Origin: Gammaproteobacteria bacterium
Lineage (GTDB): Bacteria > Pseudomonadota > Gammaproteobacteria > Steroidobacterales > GCA-2729495
Length of the DNA: 64,000 nt
Reading direction: 5' to 3'
NCBI GenBank assembly: GCA_030583605.1
Contig: CP129466.1
Span: 2,797,001 to 2,861,000 of the forward strand
Within the stretch, counting starts at the first letter, position 1, and every line of letters starts with the position of its first letter. The notes under the pieces are model-generated. The model had not been told where the DNA came from. It saw only the letters and a list, made by a program, of their open reading frames with translations, and did no database searches. A program made the position numbers and the translations under genes. This document shows, one piece after another, positions 17,544-25,927 of this stretch.

Positions 17544-19319
17544 CTAGAACTGCTCGTCCGGCATCGTCAGCAACGGCTCGCAACCCGCCTCGATGGCGCG
17601 GCGATAAGCGAGTGCGGCCGGCATCAACTGCCCGGCGTAGAACTGTGCCGTAAGGATCTTCGCCCGCAGGAACCCGGCATCGGCCGGCTGGGCCTCCAGC
17701 TCGTCGCAGGCTGCAGCCGCGGCGCGCGCGAGCTGCCAGCCGCCGAGCACGACTCCGGTCAGCATCAGCAGCGAACAGGACACCGCGCCGGGCACGCCCG
17801 GTGCCTTGTCGAAATTCGCGGCGAGCCAGCGACCGGCCGCTGCGAGATTGTCAGTGCCCTCTTTCAGCGCGGCACGCACCGTACCCAGGCGCTCCTCGTG
17901 GCGTTCGAGCGCAGCCACCGTCGCCAGCATGTCGGCGACGAGCGCCTGCAGTGCCTTGCCGCCGTCGCGCAGGATCTTCCGTCCCACGAAATCCGCGGCC
18001 TGGATGCCGGTGGTGCCTTCGTAGATCGTGGTGATGCGGGCATCGCGGTAGTGCTGCGCGGCGCCGGTCTCCTCGACATAGCCCATGCCACCCTGCACCT
18101 GCAGCGCAATGGACGTCAGGTACTGGCCGGTCTCGGTACACCAGCCCTTGATGACGGGCGTGAGCAGATCCACCCGCGCCTGGCGCGCGGCGCGCTCGGT
18201 CGCATCCGGCGCGCGGTACGCGAAGTCGAGATCCGCCGCAACCGCGTAGGCGGCGCCGCGCATGGCCTCGATCTGCGCCTTCATGGTGAGCAGCATCCGC
18301 CGCACATCCGGGTGGCGCAGGATGGTGGCGCGCCCCGCCACGCCGGGCACCCTGCCCTGCACGCGCTCGCGCGCGTAGGCCCGGGCCTGCTGGTAGGCGC
18401 GCTCGGCGATCGCCACGCCCTCGAGGCCGACGCCGAGCCTGGCGTGATTCATCATGGTGAACATGCAGGCGAGGCCGTTGTTCAGTTCGCCGATGAGATA
18501 GCCGACCGCGTTCTCGAACGCCATCACGCAGGTGGGGCTCCCGTGAATGCCGAGCTTGTGCTCGACGGAGACCGGCACGACGGAATTGCGCTCACCCGGT
18601 TCGCCTTCGGCGCCGACCAGGAACTTCGGCACCAGGAACAGCGATGTGCCCTTCGTGCCGGGCGGCGCGTCCGGCAAACGGGCCAGCACCAGGTGCACGA
18701 CGTTCGCCGCCATGTTGTGGTCGCCCCAGGTAATGAAGATCTTCTGCCCGCTCACGCGGAAGTGATCGCCCTCGGGTACTGCCTGCGTGCGAATCGCGGC
18801 GAGATCGGAGCCTGCCTGCGGCTCGGTGAGGTTCATGGTCCCCATCCACTCGCCGCTGGTCATCTTCGGCAGGAACCGTGCGCGCAGGGCCTCGTCGCCG
18901 TGCTCCCGGATCGCGCGCACGGCGCCCTGGGTCAGCAGCGGCCCGAGTGACCAGGCGAGATTGGCGGCCTGCCAGATTTCCTCGACGGCCACGCCCACCG
19001 CGTAGGGCAAGCCCTGGCCGCCGTAGTCCGGGTCGAGCGACAGGCCGGACCAGCCGCCCTCGGTGAACTGGCGGTAGGCCGCGATGAACTCCGGCGGCAC
19101 GACCACGCCGCCGTGCTCGATCCGCGTCCCCTGGCTGTCACCGATGCGGTTGGTAGGAGCCAGCACGTCACTGGCGAGCTGCGCGGCCTCGCCGAGCACC
19201 GCCTCGACCAGGTCGGTGGTCGCCTCCTCGCAACCGGGCAGGCGGCTGATGGCGTCGAGCCCCGCCAGGTGCCGGAGGGCGAACATCATGTCCTTGACCG
19301 GTGCGTGATAGTCCGTCAT
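17544..19319 (-). CDS. Acyl-CoA dehydrogenase, large (about 590 aa) FadE-like type
   Basis: The 591-residue flavoprotein has an N-terminal extension (1-75), the FAD/substrate segment MNLTEPQAGSDLAAIRT (162-178), GQKIFITWGDHN, and catalytic Glu434 in TIYEGTTGIQ. A C-terminal extra domain, typical of the long bacterial class, runs beyond 460. It oxidises acyl-CoA to trans-2-enoyl-CoA and passes electrons to ETF. With fadD at 2 kb it hints at fatty-acid use, though the genes are unlinked. Confidence 0.92.
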   Translation of the reverse strand: MTDYHAPVKDMMFALRHLAGLDAISRLPGCEEATTDLVEAVLGEAAQLASDVLAPTNRIGDSQGTRIEHGGVVVPPEFIAAYRQFTEGGWSGLSLDPDYGGQGLPYAVGVAVEEIWQAANLAWSLGPLLTQGAVRAIREHGDEALRARFLPKMTSGEWMGTMNLTEPQAGSDLAAIRTQAVPEGDHFRVSGQKIFITWGDHNMAANVVHLVLARLPDAPPGTKGTSLFLVPKFLVGAEGEPGERNSVVPVSVEHKLGIHGSPTCVMAFENAVGYLIGELNNGLACMFTMMNHARLGVGLEGVAIAERAYQQARAYARERVQGRVPGVAGRATILRHPDVRRMLLTMKAQIEAMRGAAYAVAADLDFAYRAPDATERAARQARVDLLTPVIKGWCTETGQYLTSIALQVQGGMGYVEETGAAQHYRDARITTIYEGTTGIQAADFVGRKILRDGGKALQALVADMLATVAALERHEERLGTVRAALKEGTDNLAAAGRWLAANFDKAPGVPGAVSCSLLMLTGVVLGGWQLARAAAAACDELEAQPADAGFLRAKILTAQFYAGQLMPAALAYRRAIEAGCEPLLTMPDEQF

Positions 19320-19399
19320 GGCCGCGTTGTCTCTAAATCCGTCGTGCAGGGGGCGCGTATTCTAGGGGAAAAGCGGCCAGTACCGCGACGACGGGCGCC

Positions 19400-20782
19400 T
19401 CAGATCGCAGCCAGGTACCAGTCGTAGTCGAGCGTGGGCACCTGCGCGTGGAACTGCTCCGCCTCCCAGCGGCGCGCCGTGGCGAATACGCCGCAGAACT
19501 CGGTACCGAGGTACTCGGGCAGGATCCGGCCACGCTCGAACAGATCAAGGGCCTGCTCCCAGCGGTGAACGAGACGTACTTCGTCCCCGGTCGCCTCCCC
19601 TTCGCGCACCATCGGCGCCGGCTCCAGTTGGCGGCTGATGCCGTGGTGCACCCCGGCGAGAATCGCGGCCACCGCGAGATACGGGTTGCAATCGGCCCCG
19701 GCCGAGCGGTGCTCGACGCGCACATTGGCGTCGTCGGACATGGGAATGCGCAGAGCCACGCCGCGATGGTTCGGCCCCCAGTTCGGCGCGATCGGCGCGA
19801 AGCAACCGGGGCGGATCCGGCGGTAGGAGTTCGCGTTCGGGCAGAAGATCGCGAGTGACTCCGGCAACGCGGCCAGCAGGCCGCCGATCGCGTGGCGCAG
19901 GAGCGGTGCGTACCGACTCGGCTCCTGCGCTGGCGGCACCGGCCCGAACACGTTACGACCCTCGCGGTCGAGCAGGCTGAGGTGCACGTGCATCCCCGAA
20001 CCGTCGCGGTCCGCGAAAGGCTTCGCCATGAAGGTTGCGGCGAGGTCGTGCCTCGCGCTCACGCCACGGATGAGGCGGCGCAGGAGTATGGCGTGGTCGC
20101 AGGCCGCGAGCGCATCGTTGACATGGTGCAGGTTGACCTCGTACTGGCCGGCACCGTACTCCGACACGATGCTGCCCGCCGGCACATGCTGCAGTTCGCA
20201 GGCCGCGGCTGCGTCGGCGAAGAACTCGTCGAGTTCGTGCAGGTCCTCCACGCTGTACGCGCGCGGCCCCGCCGCGCGCCGCTCGCTGCCCGGCACGCGC
20301 GCGTGGCGCGCGCGCGGCGTCTCACCGCGCGTATCGTCGAGCAGAAAGAATTCATACTCGACGGCCACGACCGGGGTCAGCCCCAGTTCGCCGAACCGCG
20401 CCAGTACGCCGCTGACCAGGCCGCGACTGTCGGCGAAGTGCGCCCGGCCATCGCGGTGTTCCATCCCGAGGAGACCCTGCGCCAGTGGCGTCTTCGCCCA
20501 GGGCACCGGGACGAGCGAACCGGGCACCAGGCGGCACGTGTAGTCCGGGTCGCCATCGGCACTGCCGTGGGGCAGTCCGTCGATCAGCGCGCCACGACTG
20601 TCGAGGAGATAACCGGTGGCGGGAAAGGCAAGCCCGTTGCGGGCGACACCTTCGAGCTCCTTCAGGGTGCAGCGCTTGCCGCGCAGAATGCCGTTGATAT
20701 CCGGCAACAGCAGCTCGACATGGCGCAGCCCGGGTTGCTGGCGGCGCAGACGCGCGATTTCCTGGGCGAGTTGCTGCTGCAT
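19400..20782 (-). CDS. Glutamine synthetase family ligase (gamma-glutamylpolyamine synthetase-like)
   Basis: The 460-residue protein carries the GS catalytic core. VEYEFFLLD holds metal Glu residues, GAGQYEVNLHH is the Glu-binding strand, MAKPFADRDGSGMHVHLSL the ATP/metal region, and VEHRSAGADCNPYLAVAAILAG replaces the canonical NRSA motif region. The divergent N-terminus and the lack of the adenylylation Tyr loop fit the PuuA/GlnA-like group that glutamylates amines rather than ammonia. It is divergent from purU with a 187-bp gap. Confidence 0.85.
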   Translation of the reverse strand: MQQQLAQEIARLRRQQPGLRHVELLLPDINGILRGKRCTLKELEGVARNGLAFPATGYLLDSRGALIDGLPHGSADGDPDYTCRLVPGSLVPVPWAKTPLAQGLLGMEHRDGRAHFADSRGLVSGVLARFGELGLTPVVAVEYEFFLLDDTRGETPRARHARVPGSERRAAGPRAYSVEDLHELDEFFADAAAACELQHVPAGSIVSEYGAGQYEVNLHHVNDALAACDHAILLRRLIRGVSARHDLAATFMAKPFADRDGSGMHVHLSLLDREGRNVFGPVPPAQEPSRYAPLLRHAIGGLLAALPESLAIFCPNANSYRRIRPGCFAPIAPNWGPNHRGVALRIPMSDDANVRVEHRSAGADCNPYLAVAAILAGVHHGISRQLEPAPMVREGEATGDEVRLVHRWEQALDLFERGRILPEYLGTEFCGVFATARRWEAEQFHAQVPTLDYDWYLAAI

Positions 20783-20969
20783 GGATGTCGTGCTCCGCGC
20801 ATGATGGCCCGCTCAACCCGGCGCGAGGGCCTGCTACCATGCGGCTTGCCGGACGGATATTAACCGTAACGGATGCCGGCGCTTCGGCAATCCGTCAACA
20901 TCCCTGCCGGGTCGAACTGCTACTCTTGATCGACGAAGTTACCGTAATTACTGCAACACCGGCATCCTG

Positions 20970-21830
20970 TTGACAACCGCGACCGGCAACCAGATTCTCA
21001 CCATCGTCTGCCCGGACACCACCGGCATCGTCGCGGCGGTCGCCGGGTACCTGAGCGCGCAAGGTTTCTTCATCGACGAATCGTCGCACTTCGGCGACCC
21101 GGACACACGGCGCTTTTTCATGCGCACGCGCTTCACGCCGCAGCCGGCGTTCTCGCGCGCAGCGTTCACCGCCGGATTCGAGCCGATTGCGGCCCGCTTC
21201 GCGATGCAGTGGCAGGTACACGACCTCGCGGTGCTGCCGCGCGTGCTGGTGATGGTGTCGCGCCACGAGCACTGCCTGAACGATCTGCTGTATCGCTATC
21301 GCACCGGTGCTCTGCCGATGCAGATCCCGGCAATCGTCTCCAACCACATGGGGTTGTCGGCGCTGGCGCAATGGCACCGCGTGCCGTTCTTCCACGTTCC
21401 CGTGAGCGCCGGAACGAAGCCACAGGCCGAGGCCCGGCTGCTGGAACTCATCGACGACACGAAGGCCGACCTGATCGTGCTCGCCCGCTACATGCAGATC
21501 CTGTCGCCGGCGGTCTGCGAGCGGTTTGCCGGGCGGATCATCAACATCCACCACTCCTTCCTGCCGGGCTTTAAGGGCGCCCGCCCCTATCACGAAGCCC
21601 ACGCGCGCGGCGTGAAACTCATCGGTGCGACCGCGCACTATGTCACGCCCGATCTCGACGAAGGGCCGATCATCGAGCAGACGGTCGAACGTGCCGACCA
21701 CACGCAATCGCCGGACGATCTTGCCGCCATCGGGCGCGACGTCGAGTGCATCACGCTCGCGCGTGCCGTGAAGCTACACCTGGAACACCGCGTATTCCTC
21801 AACGGGCGCCGCACGGTAGTACTGCGTTAG
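20970..21830 (+). CDS. purU: Formyltetrahydrofolate deformylase
   Basis: The 286-residue protein has an N-terminal ACT domain (1-80, LTIVCPDTTGIVAAVAGYL) and a C-terminal formyl-hydrolase domain. Its catalytic set is Asn192, His194/195 in NIHHSFLPGFKGARPY and Asp in YVTPDLDEGPII. It hydrolyses 10-formyl-THF to THF and formate, balancing one-carbon pools. The start is read as TTG 20970; no good ribosome site is visible and no ATG is available before the conserved ACT strand. The next ATG would remove that domain. Confidence 0.92.
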   Translation: MTTATGNQILTIVCPDTTGIVAAVAGYLSAQGFFIDESSHFGDPDTRRFFMRTRFTPQPAFSRAAFTAGFEPIAARFAMQWQVHDLAVLPRVLVMVSRHEHCLNDLLYRYRTGALPMQIPAIVSNHMGLSALAQWHRVPFFHVPVSAGTKPQAEARLLELIDDTKADLIVLARYMQILSPAVCERFAGRIINIHHSFLPGFKGARPYHEAHARGVKLIGATAHYVTPDLDEGPIIEQTVERADHTQSPDDLAAIGRDVECITLARAVKLHLEHRVFLNGRRTVVLR

Positions 21831-21931
21831 CCGGGGTTGCTGCGAGAGCGTGCAGCGAACGCAGGAATCTGCGTCGCCCGCCAATGCGTCGGTTCAGAAT
21901 CGATGTTGATTTTTATGGGTTGGGCGTCAGG

Positions 21932-22324
21932 TCAGCTCCGATGCGGCACTGCGCTGAAACCGAGCCACAGCGCGAGCAGGCCGACGGCGATGCTGAGGAG
22001 AACATAGCCGCCAGCAACCAGCAGTTCAGCGCGGCGCAGCAGATAAAAGGTTTCGAGACCAAACGCGGAAAAGGTGGTGAAGCCCCCAGGAATTCCGACG
22101 AACAGAAACAGACGGGTTTCCGGAGAAAAGAAGTCTTCCTTGACAGTGAGGCCAGCCAAGACGCCAATGAGCAGGCACCCGAAGACATTCACCAGGAACG
22201 TGCCCAGCGGAAACCGCCAGGACACGGTGTGATGAAGCACCCACCCGGACAGCAGATAACGGGAGACTGATCCCAGTGCGCCACCAGCGGCAACGACTAC
22301 GAGCGGGTGCACTCCCCACGGCAT
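21932..22324 (-). CDS. crcB: Fluoride exporter CrcB/FluC
   Basis: The 130-residue protein has four membrane helices. Diagnostic residues are GGALGSVSRY near the N-terminus, Asn46 in GTFLVNVFGC, and GFTTFSAF (81-88), whose Phe and Thr residues line the fluoride pores. It works as an antiparallel dimer in the inner membrane. I looked upstream for a crcB riboswitch and found no match. It precedes the half-size GDT1 gene's 3' end by 140 bp. Confidence 0.93.
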   Translation of the reverse strand: MPWGVHPLVVVAAGGALGSVSRYLLSGWVLHHTVSWRFPLGTFLVNVFGCLLIGVLAGLTVKEDFFSPETRLFLFVGIPGGFTTFSAFGLETFYLLRRAELLVAGGYVLLSIAVGLLALWLGFSAVPHRS

Positions 22325-22464
22325 TCAGGGTACTCCGGCGTCTCGTTAGGATTCCCCCGTGTACGACACTCGGCCAGACCGCAAACCAGATGAGACTCCG
22401 GTGCGCCAGGGGGTTGCGTGACGCGATGATGAGGAACACGCCGAGCGTCGCATGGAACCGCTTG

Positions 22465-22737
22465 CTAGGCGCGCCAAAGTGTCCATGCGCCGATGACAAT
22501 GAATCCGATCCCCGCTACGTAGCTGAGGTGCCTGGGATTGACGAAGTTGGACAAGGCCGCGCCCGCCAACACGCCGATGGCAGTCGCTGTCAACAGCGCC
22601 AGGGACGCCCCAACGAAAACGGTCACCAGACTGGACCCCGGGCGCGACGAGAAGAGCACAGTGGCGAGCTGCGTCTTGTCACCGAGCTCGGCGAGGAAGA
22701 CCGTACCGAAGACCGTCAGAGCAAGCTTTGGATCCAT
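22465..22737 (-). CDS. TMEM165/GDT1 (UPF0016) family transporter, single-repeat form
   Basis: The start is the second of two adjacent ATGs (22737; the first is 22740), behind AAGGAGG. The 90-residue product has three hydrophobic segments and one ELGDKTQ motif (E-x-G-D-K-T), the cation-binding signature of the Mn2+/Ca2+-exchanging GDT1 family. Most members carry two such repeats in about 190-200 residues; here only one is present and the frame ends cleanly, so it would need to dimerise. Mn export is the likely role. No yybP-ykoY riboswitch pattern was seen upstream. An IS3 remnant begins about 120 bp upstream. Confidence 0.8.
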   Translation of the reverse strand: MDPKLALTVFGTVFLAELGDKTQLATVLFSSRPGSSLVTVFVGASLALLTATAIGVLAGAALSNFVNPRHLSYVAGIGFIVIGAWTLWRA

Positions 22738-22876
22738 CATCCCTCCTTGAGGTGGGCATACCAGGCAAACGTCATGAATGGGATACTTGCCGGGCCGTCG
22801 CCAACGGAGTCGACGTCCCCCCGCTTTTGAGTAGCAGAAGGCTTTAGAGTCTAACCCCGGCGCGAGGAGGTTGGAC

Positions 22877-23140
22877 ATGAAGAAGCGATACACGGACGAG
22901 CAGATCATCGGGTTCCTGCGGGAGGCCGATAAGGGCGTCGGGGTGAAGGAGCTCTGCCGCAAGCACGGGTTCTCGGAGGGGAGCTACTACCTCTGGCGGG
23001 GGAAGTTTGGCGGGATGGACGTGTCGGATGCCAAGCGGCTGAAGGCCCTGGAAGCCGAGAACGCCCGGCTGAAGAAGCTCCTGGCCCATGCCATGCTCGA
23101 GCAGGAGGTGACGCGTGAGGCGCTTCGAAAAAAATGGTAG
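22877..23140 (+). CDS. IS3-family transposase OrfA
   Basis: ATG 22877 follows GAGGAGG by six bases. The 87-residue helix-turn-helix protein begins MKKRYTDEQIIGFLREAD, has GFSEGSYYLWRGKFGG and a leucine-zipper-like tail (LKALEAENARLKKLLA). It matches OrfA of the IS407/IS2-like groups. It overlaps orfB by 7 bp, as usual for -1 frameshift expression. Confidence 0.88.
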   Translation: MKKRYTDEQIIGFLREADKGVGVKELCRKHGFSEGSYYLWRGKFGGMDVSDAKRLKALEAENARLKKLLAHAMLEQEVTREALRKKW

Positions 23141-23611
23141 CCGCCCCAGCGCGTCGCGAGCTGGTGCGGTGGATGCAGACGAAGGGGTTGTCAGAACGGC
23201 ACGGTCTGCGGGTGGTGCGCATGAGTGCCAGCGCCCTGCGCTATGAGCCGCGTCCAGATCGTAACCCCGTGCTGCGCCAGCAGATCGTGGCCCTGGCTCA
23301 GCGGCACCGACGGTATGGAGTCGGCATGATTTACCTGAAGCTGAGGCAGGCTGGCGAGCTGGTCAACTACAAGCGGGTGGAGCGGCTGTATCGCCTGGAG
23401 AAGCTGCACATCCGCCGCCGGCGGCGCAAGAAGATCCCGGTGGCGGAGCGCCAGCCGCTGATCCGCCCAGGGCAGGCCAACGAGATCTGGTCGATGGACT
23501 TCGTCTTTGACCGAATCGCCTCGGGCCGAACACCGGACCCGTCGGCACAGCCACCTCGGAGGGGTCAGTCCCGAGGCCTTTGAACGGGCCTCACAACGAG
23601 GCGTGGCGGTG
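23134..23611 (+). pseudogene. IS3-family orfB, core deleted
   Basis: Residues 1-125 are a normal OrfB start (YGVGMIYLKLRQAGE, then the first catalytic Asp region NEIWSMDFVFDRIASGR). The frame then jumps: the C-terminal peptide RTRRHSHLGGVSPEAFERA, ending RGVAVS, is present from about 23525 but in another frame, while the original frame stops at 23583. About 150 codons with the second Asp and the Glu are gone. Confidence 0.8.
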
Positions 23612-23723
23612 TCCTGAATACCGTGGGAAGTCCAACGATTCCCTTGATGAACACGCGAATCAGGTGCAATCCCCTTCCGGATGTCTCGGCAGTCTGCAAC
23701 CAGGAACTACGACAACACTGCAA

Positions 23724-24494
23724 TTAGGGAACCTGCCTGCGCCTCACCAAGCCGAGCACCCCGAGGCCGCCGGCGAAGAGCCAGGCAGCGGCGGGGATTG
23801 GCACTGGAGCGATGTCACCGTCACGCACAGCCCAAACGTAAGCGAGTTCGCCTTTCCCGGCACCGTCTTGGCCGCCGTGCACAAAGTCGAAATCCCATGC
23901 ATCGCTAGGCACTGGAGCGTAGGTAGTACCCGACCAGTAGGAACCGCGGCCTTGGAGGTTCGAAAATGGGGCAGTACTGGAAAGGCCCCAACCCGGTTGC
24001 ACGGAACAACTAAGCGCCGTGCTCAATATGGGATCGCAGTATCCTTTGTTGTTAAGGGTGTTGTAGAACATGTGAGCCATCTCGCTGCCCGTACTCCCGG
24101 CATAAAGAGTGCCTTGCTCGCTCACATTGTAAAAACGGTCAGTACTTCCGTTGTAACTCACCGAATAGTTGAAACCGCTACCATTGGCCGGCCCTACCAC
24201 CGGGAGTCGCCAGTCGCCTGCCCCGAGATAACTTGCTGCGCTCAACGCTGCGACCCATTCCTGCGCCGTGTACCACGTCATCGTGCCGTTAGGATTTATG
24301 CCCACGACATCAAAAGCAGTAATCGCGGCCAGATTCGCATTCGCCAGCCATGTGACATCGAGGACTGTGTCGTAATAGGCCTGATAATCGACGCCCCCCG
24401 GTGTGAGGGGCAGACGCCCGAGCAGCGCGGCATGGGTCGAGGAAATCGAGAACGCGCCGAGAACGAGCGCGATGCTGGTCCTGATACGGTTCAT
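23724..24494 (-). CDS. Exported DUF1566-type protein with PEP-CTERM-like sorting tail
   Basis: ATG 24494 sits behind GGGAG; the longer upstream frame is spurious. The 256-residue protein has a signal peptide (1-22, ending THA), a DUF1566/Lcl-like region (VLDVTWLANAN, DWRLPVVGP, YWSGTTYAP, YVWAVRDGD) and a C-terminal sorting signal: VPIPAAAWLFAGG, hydrophobic stretch, then RRRQ. Such proteins are processed by exosortase and placed on the cell surface or in exopolysaccharide; the exosortase is not in this window. It starts 113 bp after the IS3 remnant. Confidence 0.85.
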   Translation of the reverse strand: MNRIRTSIALVLGAFSISSTHAALLGRLPLTPGGVDYQAYYDTVLDVTWLANANLAAITAFDVVGINPNGTMTWYTAQEWVAALSAASYLGAGDWRLPVVGPANGSGFNYSVSYNGSTDRFYNVSEQGTLYAGSTGSEMAHMFYNTLNNKGYCDPILSTALSCSVQPGWGLSSTAPFSNLQGRGSYWSGTTYAPVPSDAWDFDFVHGGQDGAGKGELAYVWAVRDGDIAPVPIPAAAWLFAGGLGVLGLVRRRQVP

Positions 24495-24862
24495 TGCACA
24501 TCTCCCAGTGTTGGTTCTGTCCCTCCCGTTCTTGTTGTTGTGCCACAGCAGAGTGTAGCACCCGGTGGGAGACAGGACTTTCGAAGCACACGTTCGGGCG
24601 AGCGAAGCTGCCGGCCAGCTCGCTCGTGAGGCGGGGGGCAGAAGTGATGCTGGCCGTTGCGCCCGCCGTCGCCCCGCGGAGGGCAGGTGCTGGCACCCGC
24701 CATCGACAACGCCGTGGGCGTGCGCATCCGCGAGCTGCCGATCACGCCCGAGAAAATCCTCGCCGCGCTCGGCAAGCTCTGAACACACACCTCTGGTGCC
24801 GATACTTTGGTTTCCGAAGGTCCCGCACCGCTGCGCCCCAGCTACGGCGGGCAACGGCGAAA
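24495..24862. other. Gene-poor stretch with a molybdenum-hydroxylase gene end
   Basis: No intact gene lies in these 368 bases. The left part is the promoter side of the PEP-CTERM gene; 24688-24782 holds a coding fragment (separate entry); the rest shows no recognised feature. Confidence 0.5.
24688..24782 (+). pseudogene. C-terminal fragment of a xanthine dehydrogenase-family large subunit
   Basis: A short open stretch on the plus strand encodes LAPAIDNAVGVRIREL, then PITPEKILAALGKL and TGA (24780-24782). This is the characteristic last 30 residues of molybdopterin-binding aldehyde/xanthine dehydrogenase subunits (AIANAI...RIRxLPITPEKLLxAL). Nothing before it is recognisable, so it is a relic of a larger gene lost by deletion. 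An intact relative sits at 57.5-59.8 kb. Confidence 0.55.
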
Positions 24863-25156
24863 TCAGAATCGATTGCGCCAGTATGAAGGTCGACGTCGCT
24901 GATGAGCGACGGCGACAATCAGGACGTCACCGCGGTCGATTCCATACAGGATGGCATAGGGAAATCGTCGCATCAGGCGGCGCCGGATCCCAGGCCTGAT
25001 CTCGACGCCAGCAAACGGCGACTCCAGAATCCGCGAACAAAGCCGTCTGGCCTCGCGTGCCAGATCCTGCCCGAGGCCCGGTGATTCCGCTTCGTAAAAG
25101 GCAATAGCAGCCGCCAGTTCCTCCCGCGCCTGCGGGAGGAAGCGGAAGCGCGCCAT
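24863..25156 (-). CDS. ParE/RelE-family toxin
   Basis: The 97-residue basic protein has the ParE pattern: FLPQAREELAAAIAFYE, LGQDLAREARRLC, RRLMRRFPYAILYGIDRGDVLIVAVAHQRRRP. Its ATG overlaps the antitoxin stop by one base, the usual coupled order (antitoxin first). ParE-type toxins act on gyrase or, in RelE members, cut mRNA on the ribosome; which applies here cannot be told. Confidence 0.88.
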   Translation of the reverse strand: MARFRFLPQAREELAAAIAFYEAESPGLGQDLAREARRLCSRILESPFAGVEIRPGIRRRLMRRFPYAILYGIDRGDVLIVAVAHQRRRPSYWRNRF

Positions 25157-25383
25157 CAGACCGTCTTCAGCAGTTCGCCGAAAACTTCATCGCCCGGGAC
25201 CGCAGCGATTTCGCCGCGCCGGTACGCGGCGAGACGTTTCTCCGCCTCATCGAGCCAGATCTGTTCGGCATCGATGTCCTCACCGACGTCCAGGCTCGCA
25301 ATCAGGCGGCGGACCAGCCGTGCGCGATCGCGAGGCGCCAACGTGCGGGCATCGGCTTCGATCTGACGGACGTCTCTGCTCAT
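25156..25383 (-). CDS. Addiction module antitoxin (PF09720-like)
   Basis: The product from ATG 25383 is 75 residues: MSRDVRQIEADARTLAP, RARLVRRLIASLD, then IWLDEAEKRLAAYRRGEI and VPGDEVF, the signature of the CHP02574 addiction module component that pairs with ParE-type toxins. A 12-codon upstream extension of the frame is unlikely. Probably autoregulates its operon. Confidence 0.85.
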   Translation of the reverse strand: MSRDVRQIEADARTLAPRDRARLVRRLIASLDVGEDIDAEQIWLDEAEKRLAAYRRGEIAAVPGDEVFGELLKTV

Positions 25384-25454
25384 GAGCACGACTCTACGCC
25401 GACAGTGCCAGGCCGGCAAACGCGAAAACCGGGCTTTTGACGCAGTTTTGAAGG

Positions 25455-25504
25455 GGGAATAGGACGTTCAAAGCCCATGTTGGTGGCAGCGTAGCCGCCC
25501 GCCA
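25455..25504 (-). repeat. Dispersed repeat, part B, copy 1
   Basis: The stretch starting GGGAATAGGACGTTCAAAGC and continuing to GTAGCCGCCCGCC matches 26668-26717 with one mismatch. Its reverse complement (GGCTTTGAACGTCCTATTC) matches 30720-30738 closely. Confidence 0.8.
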
Positions 25505-25551
25505 CGAAGCCGGCGACGCGCAGTCGCGGTGAGCGACTGGTGCGGCGGCCG

Positions 25552-25571
25552 GTTGCGCTGCGGGAAATGTC
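25552..25571 (-). repeat. Inverted repeat arm (part A), left
   Basis: A 20-bp arm that is the exact reverse complement of 25750-25769. It continues imperfectly inward: GAGGCCGCGATTCTCGCGCTG here faces a partly complementary stretch around 25722-25745. Confidence 0.85.
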
Positions 25572-25749
25572 TGCGCGAGGCCGCGATTCTCGCGCTGCGG
25601 GTGGCTGAGCGCACAGGCGACCGGGCCGCGCCCGTGAGCCGGGCACGCGCTGAGCGTCGTCAACCAGGATTGAGCGCGCCCTGCCAGGGCGGGCCACGGG
25701 GGCGGTGCGCCCGGTGCCGCGTGCACTGCGAGAATCCCGCCCTCATGCC

Positions 25750-25769
25750 GACATTTCCCGCAGCGCAAC
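25750..25769 (+). repeat. Inverted repeat arm (part A), right
   Basis: GACATTTCCCGCAGCGCAAC. The exact reverse complement is at 25552-25571; a copy with one change is at 30623-30642. About 70 bp downstream, AGGCTTTGAAAAGACTATCC (25844-25863) is a degenerate part B, giving the order A then B on the plus strand. Confidence 0.85.
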
Positions 25770-25927
25770 GGGTCGCCGGCCGGGTCGGCTGCCGTCACTG
25801 CAGCTCCCCGGCTCCCCGACAGGCGGCTACATTGTCCGAAAGAGAGGCTTTGAAAAGACTATCCGCTGATCTGGCCTGTCACGCGGCCTTAATCAACTAA
25901 TCAATTGCTCCGGCACCATTTCCCGCG

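Larger units (their letters stand above)
22860..23620 (+). mobile_element. IS3-family element with internal deletion
   Basis: The element contains an intact orfA (22877-23140) and an orfB whose N-terminal 120 codons are joined to its last 28 codons. The catalytic core is missing, so it cannot make transposase. The terminal inverted repeats were not located by eye, so the outer limits are approximate. Confidence 0.75.
25384..25927. other. 544-bp non-coding stretch built from inverted repeats
   Basis: No gene is supported here. The region is a large imperfect inverted repeat (see 25455-25571 and 25750-25862), whose arms belong to a family also found at 26668-26731 and 30623-30738. Open frames on both strands show similar LRCGKC peptides only because of the palindromy. 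Confidence 0.7.

Noticed and set aside
22325..22464. Possible fluoride (crcB) riboswitch upstream of the fluoride channel
   Set aside because: Read on the minus strand, it lacks the conserved crcB-motif pseudoknot blocks.
22741..22860. Possible yybP-ykoY (Mn) riboswitch upstream of the GDT1 gene
   Set aside because: No match to the two conserved loop sequences of the motif.
23681..24629. Plus-strand open frames opposite the PEP-CTERM gene
   Set aside because: Antisense to a gene with a clear signal peptide, DUF1566 blocks and sorting tail.
25394..25798. Cysteine-containing open frames on both strands (LRCGKC peptides)
   Set aside because: They mirror each other because of the inverted repeat; no starts, no neighbours, no family.
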